Shown here piece by piece: positions 37,991 to 53,300 of a stretch of DNA of 64,000 bases. The stretch lies in assembly GCF_964340395.1 (NCBI RefSeq), contig NC_135555.1, positions 17,507,246-17,571,245 on the forward strand. Direction: 5' to 3'. The notes beneath the pieces were generated by a model. It saw nothing but the letters and a program-made list of their open reading frames with translations. It did not search any database and had not been told where the DNA came from. Position 1 is the first letter of the stretch, and each line of letters opens with the position of its first letter. Both the position numbers and the translations under genes were made by a program. This DNA comes from Glandiceps talaboti (taxonomy: Eukaryota; Hemichordata; Enteropneusta; Spengelidae).

Positions 37991-40900
37991 ATGTATGTAT
38001 GTATGTATGTATATGATTGGTTCTTTGTGTATGTCTCTACGTCTTTACAGTCATCCGCCTATTTTTCTGTCAGTAAGTCTGCATATCTTCCCGTCTGCAA
38101 GTATGACCGTCTGTCTAATTGTCTGTTGCCTATGATGTAGGCATTGAGACCTTATAGTTACAGAAACTGTTAGAAATATTTACTTAAGCTTAGAACCCGT
38201 ACTGACCTAACCATGCTGGAAAGTAATTGTTGTTAACATACAAGGGGACAATATTGAGACAACGTATACAGTAGCTACAAAATTCAACATTAGATCACGT
38301 TACAGACCCGTAAGACTGACAGTTATTGAAACATTTATACAACAAAAAGTCACAGTCAGGAAAACAATATGTTACACATTTGTTTAGGTAAACTTTGGGA
38401 CATACAAGATTGTAACCTTAAGACGACGAAGACTTTACTCAAGATCATACAGCTTGCTTATTTCTAAGTCGTCCGATATTTCAAAGTCATCCCATTAGTG
38501 TGTGTAAAGTTAATTTATGCCCAAGCCGATTCTTTAGTTGGTAAATTTATTATAGCTGCCACGATCAAAAGTGTAATGTGTAAAACTTCGAATGTGTGAT
38601 CGAGTTATCTATAACTTAACGATACGGACACTAAACAGATACAGATATTAGACATTTCTCTAGACCTCTAATTCACGTTTGTTTACAATATATTTTGAGA
38701 ATATGCACAGCAAGCCGGGGTTGGAGGTGGCTACTCTCCAAAGTTTCAAATGGGGATGGGGGGGGGGGGGGGGGGTAATTCAATGGAAGAACTGCCCCCT
38801 GCTATTAAATTTGAAAATATGACGGATAACTTGGGATGAGGGCTATGTATACGTTGTATTGGTATTGCATAGTCATTTATTGTTATGTAGCCAAAAATTG
38901 AGTTTTGCGACTCATCCGTACATGCTGTGTTGTTTGCTTCTACGAAGTAAGTAACAGGTCACCGGGTGATTGAGTGGTTTGTTATAAACAATTCCAAGTT
39001 GACTGTATACATTTCTACTAGAAGCTAATTGATCACTCAACCGGGTATCCTACTTACTTTATTAAACCATTTAAATAACACGTACTTTAAATGCATGGAG
39101 ATACATGTAGACCAACCCTGGTTTTGTATACCAAACTCAATCATGAAAAAATATGTAAAACCACCGTTCCTGAAATGAGTGAATTTTAAGATAATACAAC
39201 CCATTGGCTTTTGGCTCTTGAATACATTTTTGAAGTTGATTGGCTCTCAGGTACGTATGTCCGTACTTTAGATTGTTAACAAACACGATGTCCGATTTTT
39301 ATACACCCAAAGTTCCGACTACCATGTTGAATTTGGCATATTTGCATGACACCAATGTTCACTTGGGGAAAAGGTCTTTTCGTAAATCACGCAGATTGCT
39401 GCTTAGATATATTTCAGATACAGCCGTACGTACTTGCAAGGTATATGTAGCTTGGGACCCCCGAGGTCCACACGATTGTGTGAATCAGATGACCGCTGCA
39501 CTTAAAAACCTGGCGATAAACAAATGATGTTAAATGTGACCATTACAGTCAATATACGATTTGTTTACAAATGACTGATGTGTTTACTTTGAATTTCACA
39601 GACTACTCGTCCCTCCAAACGAAGTGTGAATAGAAAAAATGTACCAACAGTACTTATAAAATTAGCCTGGAAACCTTTAAACGTGATTTTGTTAACCCTA
39701 GTTTACCTGTAGTAGCTAGATTCAATTTCGCATCCCAAACTTCATACTCTTACCATTCAAAATATCGTATTTCGAAATTTGGGTTTAAATTCGACATTTT
39801 TGGCAATCTTGGTTAAAGGTCAATCGGTATTACATACTAGAGTCTGGCACAAGAGCCCCCGATTATGCCAATTTGACAAATGAAACGTCATGATTTGTTG
39901 ATTGTTAGACCATTTGTATTTGCTTGATGGTCAATCATACAAACATATTTGTCCTATGATAGTATGATTTTAAACCCATTTATCCTATGATGGCATGATT
40001 TATTTACTTCTCCCACTGACAAAGTTTTAGTTTGTTCAACTACTTACTGTACAGTATTACATTTTAAGTATCCCCTTACCTGTCGTCAAAATATTTTGAT
40101 CTTTTGCAATTCAACATACCTTGAATGTGATGTATCGTATGTTGGGCGGAATGTGGTTATTTTTGGGTAACTAGTATTCAAGGTACGATGATCTCTGACT
40201 TTATTTATTACGTAAGTTTGATATTGATGTAAATGAGCGTTTGTTGAAGTCCGCTTGCTAAATCTGTGTCTCAGTAAATTTTAGTATTTCGCCTGTCTTG
40301 TATATCCACAGGCACTTGAATCAATCTGTATGGATTTTTTAAGATTAAATTCATACACATATTTGCATTCATAATGATTAAGTGTCTTTGTATATATCTA
40401 TGACTCATTCAATCGGTGGTTCAACCAATCTCCTGATCTCAGCTACAACAGATTACTAGTAGAAGCAACGTATTCCCGTTTTGTTGTTCACTGCTATTTG
40501 AACAGTTCGTTGTACTCAATGAACGTTTTGGAATCGTACCAAATCAAACCTTGTGGGAGACTTAGCAGACTTTGCTTTTTGCTGTAGCGAGGAAGTCAAC
40601 ACCAGACTGATCATGGTTCCATTACAACTCTCATGTGTTACTTATCGTCGATTAGCTCTTTACATTCCTGGTAACTTGAGCCACCAGTGGAAGTTAAACG
40701 TTACGAAGTGAGCACAAGAGGTTTGAAAGTAAGACTCTAAGGTACTTTATATGTTCTGCCTCCAGTAAGCAACATATTTTCCTCAACTCCAGTTCAACCA
40801 CCTTTTACTTTACAATCCTCATCGAACGAGTCTTATTTTTGTAGGGTAGGGTTATATTTCACACACGCAAAGACATCCAAAGCAAACTTTGGCTATCTCT

Positions 40901-41020
40901 AACTGCAGTGAACACTTTATTAGGTGTAAGTAGGAAGTGCAAAGACTAAATATTAACCACTGTAATACCGTAATACAAATTAATAGTTTCAAAATACAGT
41001 GACGCCCACATGTTTTAAGG

Positions 41021-41093
<73 letters not shown>

Positions 41094-41200
41094 ATATCTA
41101 TCTATCTGTCTGTCGGTCTGTCTGCATACATGTATGTGTATGTATGTATGTATGTATGTATGTATGTATGTATGTATGTATGTATGTATGTATGTATGTA

Positions 41201-41235
<35 letters not shown>

Positions 41236-44200
41236 ATGTATGTATGTATGTATGTATGTATGTATGTATGTATGTGTATGTGTGTGTGTGTGTGTCTGTC
41301 TGTCTGTCTGTCTCTGTCTGTGTCTGCCTGGCTGTCAGCTGTCTGTCTGCCTGCCTGCCTGTCTGTCTGTCTGTATGTTTGTTTTATTGACTGACTGATG
41401 AAAGAATCCATACACTTGTTCAACCAAGCATGAGACGACGTTAAACGTCGTGGTGAAAACAACATATAATAAAATATGAACAGGGACATGATAATAATCG
41501 TTTATATTGAAATAAATTGTTCATGAACTGACAACCTAAATCGTTGATAGAAACACTTTCTCTCTCTTTAAACAAAATATGTCCTATATATACATGCATA
41601 AATAAATTGATAGTGAACTGACCATCTCAATTAATTGTAGTAACCCATACCCTCCTTGAGAGTTTATCTCATGTATATACAGTCATAAATAGCATGTGCT
41701 GTGATCTGGCAACCTCTATCAATTATACTAACCCCTACTCCCTTACGAGAATATGTCCAATATATACATTTTTTATCACATGGTTATAAATATTTATTCA
41801 CTATGAATACAACGTCTTTGAATCTGAAAAACATTCAATAAATCTCCTGATGTCTATTCAGCACGTCACGGGATCACATTATTGAGATGAACGATGTAGT
41901 TGTCATCTGTAAAGTGTTTGTGCTTGTCCATCTTAGACACGAGTCAAGTGTTGACCTTTGCCCGCCATATGTAATGTATACCATGCGCGCGCGGTGATAG
42001 TATGAAGGTGAAGGTCGTTTGGAATAACTGTCATCGTGAATATGATCGATGAGTGCAGGGCGCAACGTGTGGAAGCAAAATTGTAGATGGACGTTGTTTG
42101 AGTCGTAATTATGGGGTGGGGATGGGGTGGGGGTTTGGGTCGGATGGGATTGGTGGGGGTGGAAGGTAACTCTGAAATGTTAATGATACCATAGTGTTAA
42201 TGTTTATTTGTAGTTAATTGGTGACAATTCATTCCAAGGTAAATGCACAATATGTATCATTGTGTCATTTACACAGCGTTTGCTTGTATTCCTTGGTGAA
42301 TTTAAACAGTATTATTTTCTAATGGAGCAGTTTCAGTTTTACAGGTACCTCGTTTATTTTATTTTCACATAAATGTCTAAAAATACCAGTAAGCTCAGCA
42401 TCGAAAACAAAAGCAAGATGAGGCAAAATAGTAATTTTCACTGTGGTCTTATTTCACATCCAGAATTCATCGTAAGGCCTGAAGCTCAATATTGCACCAT
42501 TTTCGAATGACAAAAATGACACCTCTGTTAGAAAATGGTCGCTTAAAGCAAAAACAAGAGAATTGTTTATGGACAGGACAGTTTGTCTAAAGTGGTGCGA
42601 CGACGCAAATTTTTTTTATTTATTCTCAACAAACCTGTCACTCAATCTACTGTATATGACAGTTACTGTTCTTTTTATTTAGTACTTTAGAGCAAGTGTG
42701 TATGTGGGGGCAGATGTCATTTGCTTGTTCATGAATGGCTGTGCAGTTGTCTTCACTGAAGTAGGGAGGGTTAGTTTGTGTTTCTTCTCCAGATCTTCAG
42801 ACTGCATGGGTTGGACAAACATGAGAAAAAGAGACAGATGCGCGGGTATTTAAGTGATGCGTGCTGACCAGAAACATTTCTTTGGCCTAATATAATGCTA
42901 CAATACATGATAGTCAATGCATCGACATCATCCATTGTGGCTATCTCATAATAATGTAAAAATAGCATTATGAGTAAAACTTGTGCACTTCATATTTCAG
43001 TTTAATATTTCCACTGCCATGTCAATACAGTAAATTTATGATTCGCCAATTACATTGATTAAAACATAGAATTTCATAAATTCTTGATATGATGAGCGTT
43101 GTCACACTCTGAACGGCTGTCACCAAAGGTCAGAGTCAGATTGATAGGGGTCACTTGATTTGTACCCGTCAGCTAATATCTTGAATAATTAGTGCTACAA
43201 ATTCGAGGTTGACAGTGTTTAGTCTACGTTTGTCTTCTCTCGTAAAAGGAAATATTCCGAAAATTGCTGAATAAATTATTGAAGAACAAAATATCAACAA
43301 GTCGTATATCATATGCAACCAGGAGGTAAAAAAGACAAAAACAATAGTGGCCTCCAATTACCTGCACATAAATTGATTACAAATATAGCTTCGATCAAAT
43401 AACACAACTACGTGCCATATCGACCCAACAAAACAATTTAACACAAAAACATCGACGAAGGCACGTATCATAACAGCCAAGCTGTCATATAGTATTTGAA
43501 TATCTCCATATAGTGATGATAGGTAGGCTATATGATGGCAAATAGTCATTTAAATACAGAAAAAAAGTATACAGTATTAAACGACACTAGTAAGTAATTA
43601 CTACAACTCATTCTATCTTTGCATAGAAAGGAATTAGCAAAGAAACAAGTTCATGGTTGTAAAATCCCCAGGCACCTGAGTAGTAAACTATAACCCCCAC
43701 CCACGAAAAATATTTAGGTTAACGATCAAGAACAATTTATGCAAATCGTTTTACAGCCTTTACCCCAAAATTGGGTTTAACTCTTGGCATGCCTGAACGT
43801 TAATGTCATTAACTACATTGCTGAAAATAACTTATAGACCAACGATTTTCCTGTGTCCGTACACAATACTACTAGCAAATAACTGAAGAAACATCTGGAA
43901 TGTATCAATGAATTGCGATTCGACTATACTGAAACGCCATCTACAAAAACGACTGATGATATATGACTTGTGGAAAACTTAGGAAAAGGAAATGAAGGCA
44001 ATGAAAGGGAAATAATGGAGTGCAGGGGAAATGGGAAATGATTCAGGAAGAAAGTGTTTTTTTTTTCTTGAGACAACAGAGGACGAGGTAAAACGGAAAA
44101 TAAGTGTTAACAGGGACCACTATTGGTCTGAGATGTTGTACATAGACTGCATATAACATGTTCTTTAAAGCGACACTCTTGTAACATATAGGCATGTTTT

Positions 44201-47200
44201 GTATATGTCTACACAAAAGAAAAACAAACTGACGGTACGTATTTAGTTTGCTGGGAAAGGGGAAAATTATCCCAAGATTGCCCATGATGATTATTTACTG
44301 TTTTAGAAACAGGTATTTTTATGAGTGTTATAGTAAGCGGGGAGTGATCGTTTAGCTAAGTGCCTGATGTAATTCTATTAACTCACTGGCATCAAGGCAT
44401 CTTCTTGTATTGCCCTACGTAAACAATATCCAATTTAAACTGCATACCACCAAGTCTAAAGTTGACAAAACATGGGAAACTATATTATCTGATCTGTGAT
44501 AGCGCTAAGCATTGTGCAAAGACGTGATTCCGACAATGTTCAAGTAGTGTCCAAGTTGATATATTTGTCACAGACGATACAGTACATTTAGTGTATAGCT
44601 TGCTTTTAATATCTAGTACATGTTGCCTTGCATCTATGAAAAGCTGGTTTATACTATAGACTTAAGTCAAACATGGGGGACGGAGGTGGGGGTTGACTGC
44701 GTTATCCTATGAGTATTGCTTGTAACACTGTCATTTGTTATCGGACGACTTTAACCTGCACTAGCTGTTACTGGGGTATTATTTTTTTCTCGATCAAACG
44801 ACCAACAATGAAAATAAAAATAGACATTGTACAAGAAGTTACATAGAGATCTTCAATAAGTAGTATAGTCTAGTAATAAGTTGAAATCGTGATTCATTGG
44901 GCCGCGGGGGTGCTTGTTTTTTGGGTGCGGACCCTAAAATCAATTTGATTGGATATGTTACAACATACTATGTGTAGTGTTTCACACATGTTTACCAACT
45001 GATGATTCAGTACTGTGCAGGGTTGCATGATATTACGATTACATCATAACATATGATAAAACAGTTAAAAAACCAAACACGTTACAGTTGCAGCTAGTGC
45101 AGCATTTAGTTTATGAACCAAAATAGTTGCGTTTGTCGCATAATCTGGCAGTGAGAATGCAATGTATATATTACTTGAGATCTTGTTTGTCCATCTATTG
45201 GATGGATTCAGCATCGTGCCATGGGGAAGCTGATAAAACGAGAAATGCTACTTTTCTCAGAGGAAACGGTTTTAGTTACTAATCCTATTTAGGTGAAAGG
45301 TATTCTTACGTCCTTGTTGCCGAGGTAACAGGTCTAGCGCTTCCTTTCTTTATTTTCACTTCCAGTAAAACAAGATCGCGACTTTAATCCACTTCTCACC
45401 AGAATGAGATTGCTTTATTTTTGCTCTCAATTCACTAACTTCTATTCTATTATTTATTCTTATTTTGAGTAACACAGAAAATCGTGTCTCAATTTTTGGT
45501 TCTCTTTTTATTTGCAAATAAAACCATGTGCTGTATTATGTCTTTAAATAAAACATGTTAACGACATAATACTGTTGGTTGGCATTTGAAATACAAGTGA
45601 ACTAAACTTTCTCACAAGACTTCACAGTCGGCCGTCATATCAAAACTACATAGGTCTGTAATAGATATATGAAATTATACCATCGCTTTACAGTTTCTGA
45701 TAAGGTTTCACAATGTATATGATTTACGAGGAGTTTTAATGAGAGGTATTGATATATCTAAGAGGAATTATTGCGTTATAGTATCCAGTATCCAGATTTG
45801 ATAGAAGATGATAAAAGCAATGGAAGGGATGGGGGAGGGTGGCAGTTAGTTGTCTTTCCTGCACGACATGATTGAAATTGACACATACAGATCTAGACTT
45901 CACAGTGTTTTTTTCACTCGACGGGCGAATATACGTACATTTTAAAGACCTTTATTAATCTATTTTAATTAATATGGAGTAAATTTCGATTCATGCCCTC
46001 GACCGCATTCAAGCTCGTTTTTTGGGCGTTGTTAGTACACTTGATGGCATAATTAGGGTTTCATAGTAGTTATTCTAGATTCTATGCATATGTACGTAGA
46101 TGATTTGGGCTATTTCACAACAACTGACTACGAGCAAAGAGTCCAGGCTACAATTTAGTATACCTTACTGAACTGTGTCACCCAGTCGTTTATGTACTTG
46201 GCCCCGAATACCGTGTTTCGTCACGACTCATCTCTAGCGACTCGTGGTGACAGCGCTTAGGGCACTCGTATTTTCCTTGGTCGAACGAAGAAAGTAGGGG
46301 ATAATATCTAAAAATGCAGCAAATTTACCCCTAAAAACTTACAAACTCAACTTATGCCCCTTTACATAATATTCATATCAATTTAGTACAGATGTAACTC
46401 GATGTCAATTTCATTTGAGTTCCTATTGAAATGTTATTACCAGATTCGTGTATCTGCATTTTCAATTGTATCAAATGTCATTTTGAAGCCTTTGAGACTT
46501 TCACTCTGTTTAAATCTCGACCTTATGATGACCTCGACGTCAGCCTAAATCAATATCTCTGCCCATCACAGACTGTTTCTCGACAGGGGAGAAAAGTTTG
46601 AAATTAGTACCGTGTTTTCCCATCATATAAGATACTATCGACAATTCTCTTGACATTGATATCTCCCATTAAACTGGGCGTTACAACACATCTTAAGTTG
46701 TCAACGATTGGATTAACATGACACAGAAAGTGGGACACTTAATGAAATTCTAGCTAAACCGTAGGGCAAGGCTCTGACATTCAATATCTGTTATGATTTA
46801 TCTCTATAGAACACATGGTGTTGGACGTTTAATACCCATATGATCATGCCAGATGGGTCCCGCCCTATGAGGTGACATTATTTTATGTGTTGATGGAATT
46901 TTTGTTTACCGAAAGAATTCCAGCGACATCTCTGTATTCTAGTTATGGCTGAGGTCCTTAAATCAGCATATGGCAGTTGATTGAAATTAACGTTATATTT
47001 ACTATTTTCAGTCATTGAATACAAAATGTTCGAGATGTGTTATGGCGGAGTATTGAATCATCAAGTGAAAGTAACGCTAATTTTGTTTGTACTAGTGAGA
47101 ACTAAACCCTGAACTAAACAGATTACTCGCTTTTGATTCCCGGACGTTAATTAACGGCGTAGAAGTTACTGTACGTACTACAGTTTACAGTTACATATAT

Positions 47201-47248
47201 TTCGAGATAAAACACTTCCAGATTGACAGTTACATAACGATGTATACA

Positions 47249-47320
<72 letters not shown>

Positions 47321-50300
47321 CTAATGCACAATGTATATTACACGATCTATTGCACACGATATTACACCATGTATATTGCCCGATGTACGTACATACATAC
47401 ATACACATACATACATACATACATACATACACATATATATAGACAGACAGACAGCCACCCACCCATCCACCCACATTTATCTTTCACAGAGCTGTTTTGT
47501 ACATTTCACGTCGTTAGTGGCTACACATTTGTAACCTCTGTGAACTTAAAATACATCTATGTAAGTGATACGATATTGTCAGCTAATTCGGCAGGATGTT
47601 GAAAAACCACAGAACGGACGATTTGTGTTGATGGAATAGGAAGTGTGAGGTGAGATTATAAACAGTAGCAGCTATATGTACATATACACATGCTGAACTT
47701 ACTAACGGTAGACCTGCACGCACATCCAAGAAATAGAATATAGTTAGCTACATACATCGCTTCACGTTTTCACTTTGAATTATACGGTACATAGGGGATA
47801 TATAATAATTATGTGGTGTATTTGAACAATTCACGGGATATATACAGACTTTATTGCTCTACAGTTTTACTGCCAGTCTCATAGAGATTTATTGGCCTGT
47901 TTATTTGGGGAAATTCAATCCTCGCTCCTGGTAATTTTATGTACATGAACAGAATTTGGGTGTACATTCTTGGTTAGTCAGCTGTTCACACTTGTATCAC
48001 TAGTGTTCGATAGTGCGAAAGTTGTCGATGATGGAGTCATCGCAGTAGTTATATCACCGACGTGTTGAGTTGAAGGGAAATAAAGTCAAGGTTTAATTAG
48101 TCCTTAATGGCTGCATTGCTTTATGCTTAGGGACCCACTAAGGTCTTTTTCAGCAGTTCTGTGTGCCTTACAGGGGTTAAAGAGACTAGGAGCTCATATA
48201 ACTCGGTTTACTTCTAAGACTAAAATGCCTCGCCCAAGTGTACAACATGTCTCAACCTTCTTACTTTAGCCAGACATGTCACTTTATAACTCGAGTTTAG
48301 AGATGTTGCAAGGTCGCGATCAAAGATTAGTGAAGTGACTTTTCTGGGTCCCCTAAGAATATTTAAGACAGGCATGCAGCTAAGATAAAACCAAGGTTGA
48401 ACCCCCTTTCCTTTATTCACGTTTTAATACAATAATACGACACAACGACGCTTGTTGTGAAAAAGAACAAAATACATAACCGCGAAGAGTTTGAATATAT
48501 AACATACGTGCATAAAGATATACATCTAACAGAATCATGTGAGATTCTGTACACGTACACGTGACTGTTTAGATCCCTAGTTAAAAACGTATTTTCAGGT
48601 TCGTGGGAATGATTTGTACGGAAGTCAGTGAAGGTCTTAAGACTTGAGACAACACACTTGCGTTGACATAGCGATTGAATATTTTCCGAGTCAAAGGCGA
48701 TATTTGATATGAATTCTAGTTTTAGTCTAGCACTGCTTGATCCATGTAACATTAAACCAAGTTTCGACTAGGACAAATTTACTTTACGCATGAGTAATTA
48801 TACGAGCAGATATATGTTCTAGTAATAGTATGTATGTATGTATGTATGTATGTATGTATGTATGTATGTATGTATGTATGTATGTATGTATGTATGTATG
48901 TTTACACGCCAATCTGTTGAAAATGTCGGATAAAAAGGGTTGTTAACCCATATATACTTAAAGACACTACAACAAAATTCAAGATGATATTAATATGATT
49001 GAATACAGCAATCCGATCGTCATGGGAATACATAACATTCTGTGCCCACAGTGGTCAACACACTCTTAGTACCGTATATACACTCTAACACAGTCTTTAT
49101 GTCTCGCCTGTCATAAAGCGTCAACTTTAAGTGGGAACAGGGTCAGTCAACCGAATCTACAACATCGAATAGATAAACATAGATTATGTGTATGAAATGT
49201 AAATAATTTTGGAATACAGATTACAATTATTGTTATTTATTTTCATACTTTTGTTACAATATTGTCTGGGATTACTGTCTCCAGTATTCGTTGACTTGGA
49301 GTAAAGTTTTTTTTTATAAACATACCGTGAATGTTCTGACCACCAGATACTCCGTATCGAATAACTCGTAATGGTTTATTGTAATATGGTGGCATTCCAA
49401 GTAGGTTGTAATGCTTGCTTTACTGACTGCGATCTTCACTTTCCCTCCCGGCTATGATAAGAATTAATAGCCGCCCCATAGAAAATGGGCGAGGTTGATA
49501 AACAGGTGCAAATCCACATGTCAGCGTTTAATCATATTGAGTTATCTCGGTGTAATTTTTCCGCTAAATTTGACCTGATTGATGTGTCAGGGTCTGTTTA
49601 ATACCCAGCGTTAAACCGTTCGTCACAAGAGATCATGGAAAATTTATCTGGCTGACATAAATACCGTATTGTCATTTATTGTCTTCGGCACGCGACCTAG
49701 ATGTTTTTTTACGACAAAATAGTTCTTTTTGTATGCCCATATACTTAATTGACCGTGACGTCAATGATAGGATGATCTCACATGACGCCATGTCTGATCA
49801 TATGTACGATCAGACCACTATTTGGGAATGTGGGCGGTGAGCAGTGTCGTAAAACCACCGGGACGATACACACCCTCTTTTACGGCAACAGGAGAACGCT
49901 CTCTCTGCTTTCTTTCCCCAAGAGTAGAAAATAATGCCTGAGAACGAGACTGGCAATGATACAACCAAGACCACTGTTTTGTCTATAGTCTACATAATAT
50001 CATTACAACTGAACATGTCATCACTTTTCATTAATTTGACTATCCTGGTCTGCTTAGGCGATTACGCTCAATTTTAGAATAGGTAGGGTATATGGCTAGC
50101 CGTTCATGCTAAAATTATTATTCTTATTTTAGTTGTAGTATTTTATATTTTTCGGCGTTACAAACTAATTTTAACCGTTTATGAATAGTTTGTCGATTGA
50201 ATCCACACGATTTTATTTATTTTTTTCTCGAATATGTAAAAAAAACCTTTTGGGTCGGCAGTGAAAAACTAGGTGGGGGTCGGGTAATTGGAACCAAACA

Positions 50301-53300
50301 ATTGTTTTAGGCCTCAGAAGACTATCTTTGATGCTGATGTATTCCTTGGATAACTCTCATATCGCCAGCTTGTCCTGATTCCCGTAAGTTCTCATGAAAT
50401 GGTTTGGAAATTTTCGTCTTGTCAGCTGACTTGCTGCAGTGGGAATTGCATTCATTTACTCTATGAATATTCAAATGAGTTCAATTTGTAAAATTAATGA
50501 ACAATTAAGGCCAACAATGATGACCGCACCAGATAAAGATAACCAAACACAATTTGATAATTTACATTTAATTAAGTTAATTTAATATCCAATAACCAAC
50601 AATTTAACTGGTAATGACTTTCAGGGTGTGGCTAGCCGAATCAATGTGAAAGTGAATCAGGACAAACGAGAAATTCGAGCATTATGGAATTACCACAGCA
50701 CTGAAAACAGGAGTGCAAAAGTAACGGGTAAAACAGTCATGATTAATAATATATGCAATTTGACGTTTCAAATTAATATTCAAATTAATATAGAACTGAA
50801 AACAGACTAGCTGCTCTTTGCAGTGGAAGCATCTTTGAAATTATTTGCAATAATTATAAATGATAATTGTATTTGGTATAGACCGATAGTTACAATGTAA
50901 CATTCACAGACATTGTTTATTTGGGGACTATATTGTTTTGAATAGCACCTCGGACACTGTGTTGGCTGTCTGAGGTAACACTAAGTGTTGCTGGTATTAA
51001 AACTGTTATATCTGTTAACCTTTTTGATCGAACGATGCTGCTAAAGCCTCATAAATAGGCGCCAAGGCTCTCAGTGAAGTGAAACATATCAAAGTGGGAA
51101 CAGAATTTGTCGTTGGTTCAAATTAAAATGTTTATGAGTGTGTTCTTTCGACAAAACGATGATCGTGGTGTTATCTGAGATGTTGGCAATTGGCAGTGTC
51201 GTTAGAAAAAAAACCAGTAACCTTTACGACTCCCAACCTCGGCAGGATCAGGAGAACGATACCCCAAATGACTTGTTTCGCAAGACCAGAAACATTCCAA
51301 CGTTCGATCGCTGGCGTGATTGTCACAAGTCAATAGTAAGAATTATCATAAATAACACACTGTCTGATGTTGCTGGCCTACTCGAAGACATGTGAGTAAG
51401 CGTTGAACTCCTCAACCCCCACAAAACGTAAATTACCAACTATATCATCATATTATTAGCGACCACACAAAGTCTTGTCTTAAAACATGCCAACAGTACC
51501 ACGATTACTTAAGATGCTTCAATGTAAACACATCCCCATTAAAAGTTTACTTTTTCTTATACTATCTTGTCATAATATTGACGATTCCTTGTATCAATCT
51601 CTACTTGAAATCATTACTCACTCAATAAAACTTTTAGAGTACGGAACTTACATATACGTGCCTTCATAAAAAAGTCCCACAAATTTTAACATACTACAAA
51701 TCAGGCAGATGAAGAAATAGTTTGTAACAGGGTACTTGATCAGGCCAACTACCGTTTTTAAAACGACACACACTTTGTTGTTGCTGCAGACCAGGGCTTG
51801 GAGTTAGATGAATAGTTTTGTGAAGTACAAGTCACTAGGCTAATTTGTGCGATTAAAACATTTTATCGACTTTTTGGAATAGAAATAGAACCACGTCACT
51901 CTTAGTCTATGAATCGTACTTTTGCATTGGACTCTGTGTGTAACACATTTTCGTTTTCTTTTGTGTATAGAGATTTCGTGTTGCACATTTTGAACGCATT
52001 CATATTATACGTGTCTCTAAGATAAGACAACAAAAGTTTTAAACCCGTCGACATTTTCAACCCCAAAGACCTGTTTTAATGTATATTATATTTGATAATA
52101 ATTGACTAAAACACGCTGCAAATGAAATGATAAAAAATTGGGCTTAAATTTTTTGTTGTTGATTACAGAACGACGTGTTCGGTCTGGTAATGATCTTTGG
52201 TGGCGGAATTCGGTTGTGAAAACACGTTCCTATTATCATATACACAGTACACATGTAAAAACAAGTCGTGTATACCGGTTATGTTTACAATTAATATCTT
52301 GACATTTTTTTTTCAATCCTCAATCATTCCATCCACCCCACCCCACCCAGCTCACAACACCCACCCCGCCCACAACAGATCTAGAATGCCAATAAAAAAC
52401 GTTCAACATCACCAATGACACAAGTATTGAAAATAAACAAAACGTAGTAAAATATATTTTCGTGATATAAGGATGTTCTCGTTTGTCGACTTCACAACTT
52501 AGGTATAATTTATGCAAACCCAAATAAAAACGTTTTATTGCTATTCATCGCTTGATACAAAAAAATTACATTCCATTTTTCATTTTGTTAATCACGTTTT
52601 TTTAACTTCGATTTTAAGAATTACCAAAACTTTGAGTTATGTAAACAACCTTCAAGCAACGTGATACCTTGGAGTGCAACCCCCATTTGTATAAAATGCT
52701 GACTCAACGTTGTTTCTAGGAACCCTCGGGAAGAAGTCATGGACGTAGCCCGGCAATCAGGCTTTAGAGAGACAAGTTGTGTTATAACTAGATAGACCCC
52801 GTCAAACTGATAGCGAATCGAAGGAAGGGGCCTTTGGGTATGTATTCGTATTTACGTAGATTGCTTTTTAAGTAGTTTGTAGCATTTGTGTGTACAATAA
52901 GAACAGTGTTTTAACGCTATATGCAGGTTTATTCAGTGTCACAAACAATTACTTCAAATTCTATATTGGTATTACTGTAGAACAGTGGACCGACTATTCA
53001 AAACATGCATAATTGTATTCCAGCTAGGGAGTACAGGTAAGGCTGTGGATAGGGTCAGATCCCCTAACGTGAATCTTGATTTACATAGTCGACAAGGAGT
53101 GACCACTATTCTGCACTCCTAGTTCCCGGTTCCCCCAACACAGTCTAGTATGATTAACATCATTTCAAATTAACGTATTCACTGAGTGTGTACCGAAGGT
53201 TAAATTACAATGATAAGCAATTACATAAAAAATACAGTCACATCATCTCCGGGGCGAAAACATCTAATCGAGATGACAAGGCAAGAATGTTAATAATAAC

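Noticed and set aside
39240-39527. 95-codon frame in the aquaporin intron
   Set aside because: It has balanced composition but no recognisable motif, no splice structure and no support beyond length.
49934-50080. Short frame starting [14 protein letters not shown] with a hydrophobic stretch, suggestive of a receptor N-terminus
   Set aside because: It is only about 47 codons, ends inside repeat family E, and has no continuing exon. Chance cannot be excluded.
50628-50810. 60-codon frame after a cag acceptor-like site in the aquaporin intron
   Set aside because: The second half is Asn/Ile-rich AT composition and no family or donor is recognisable.
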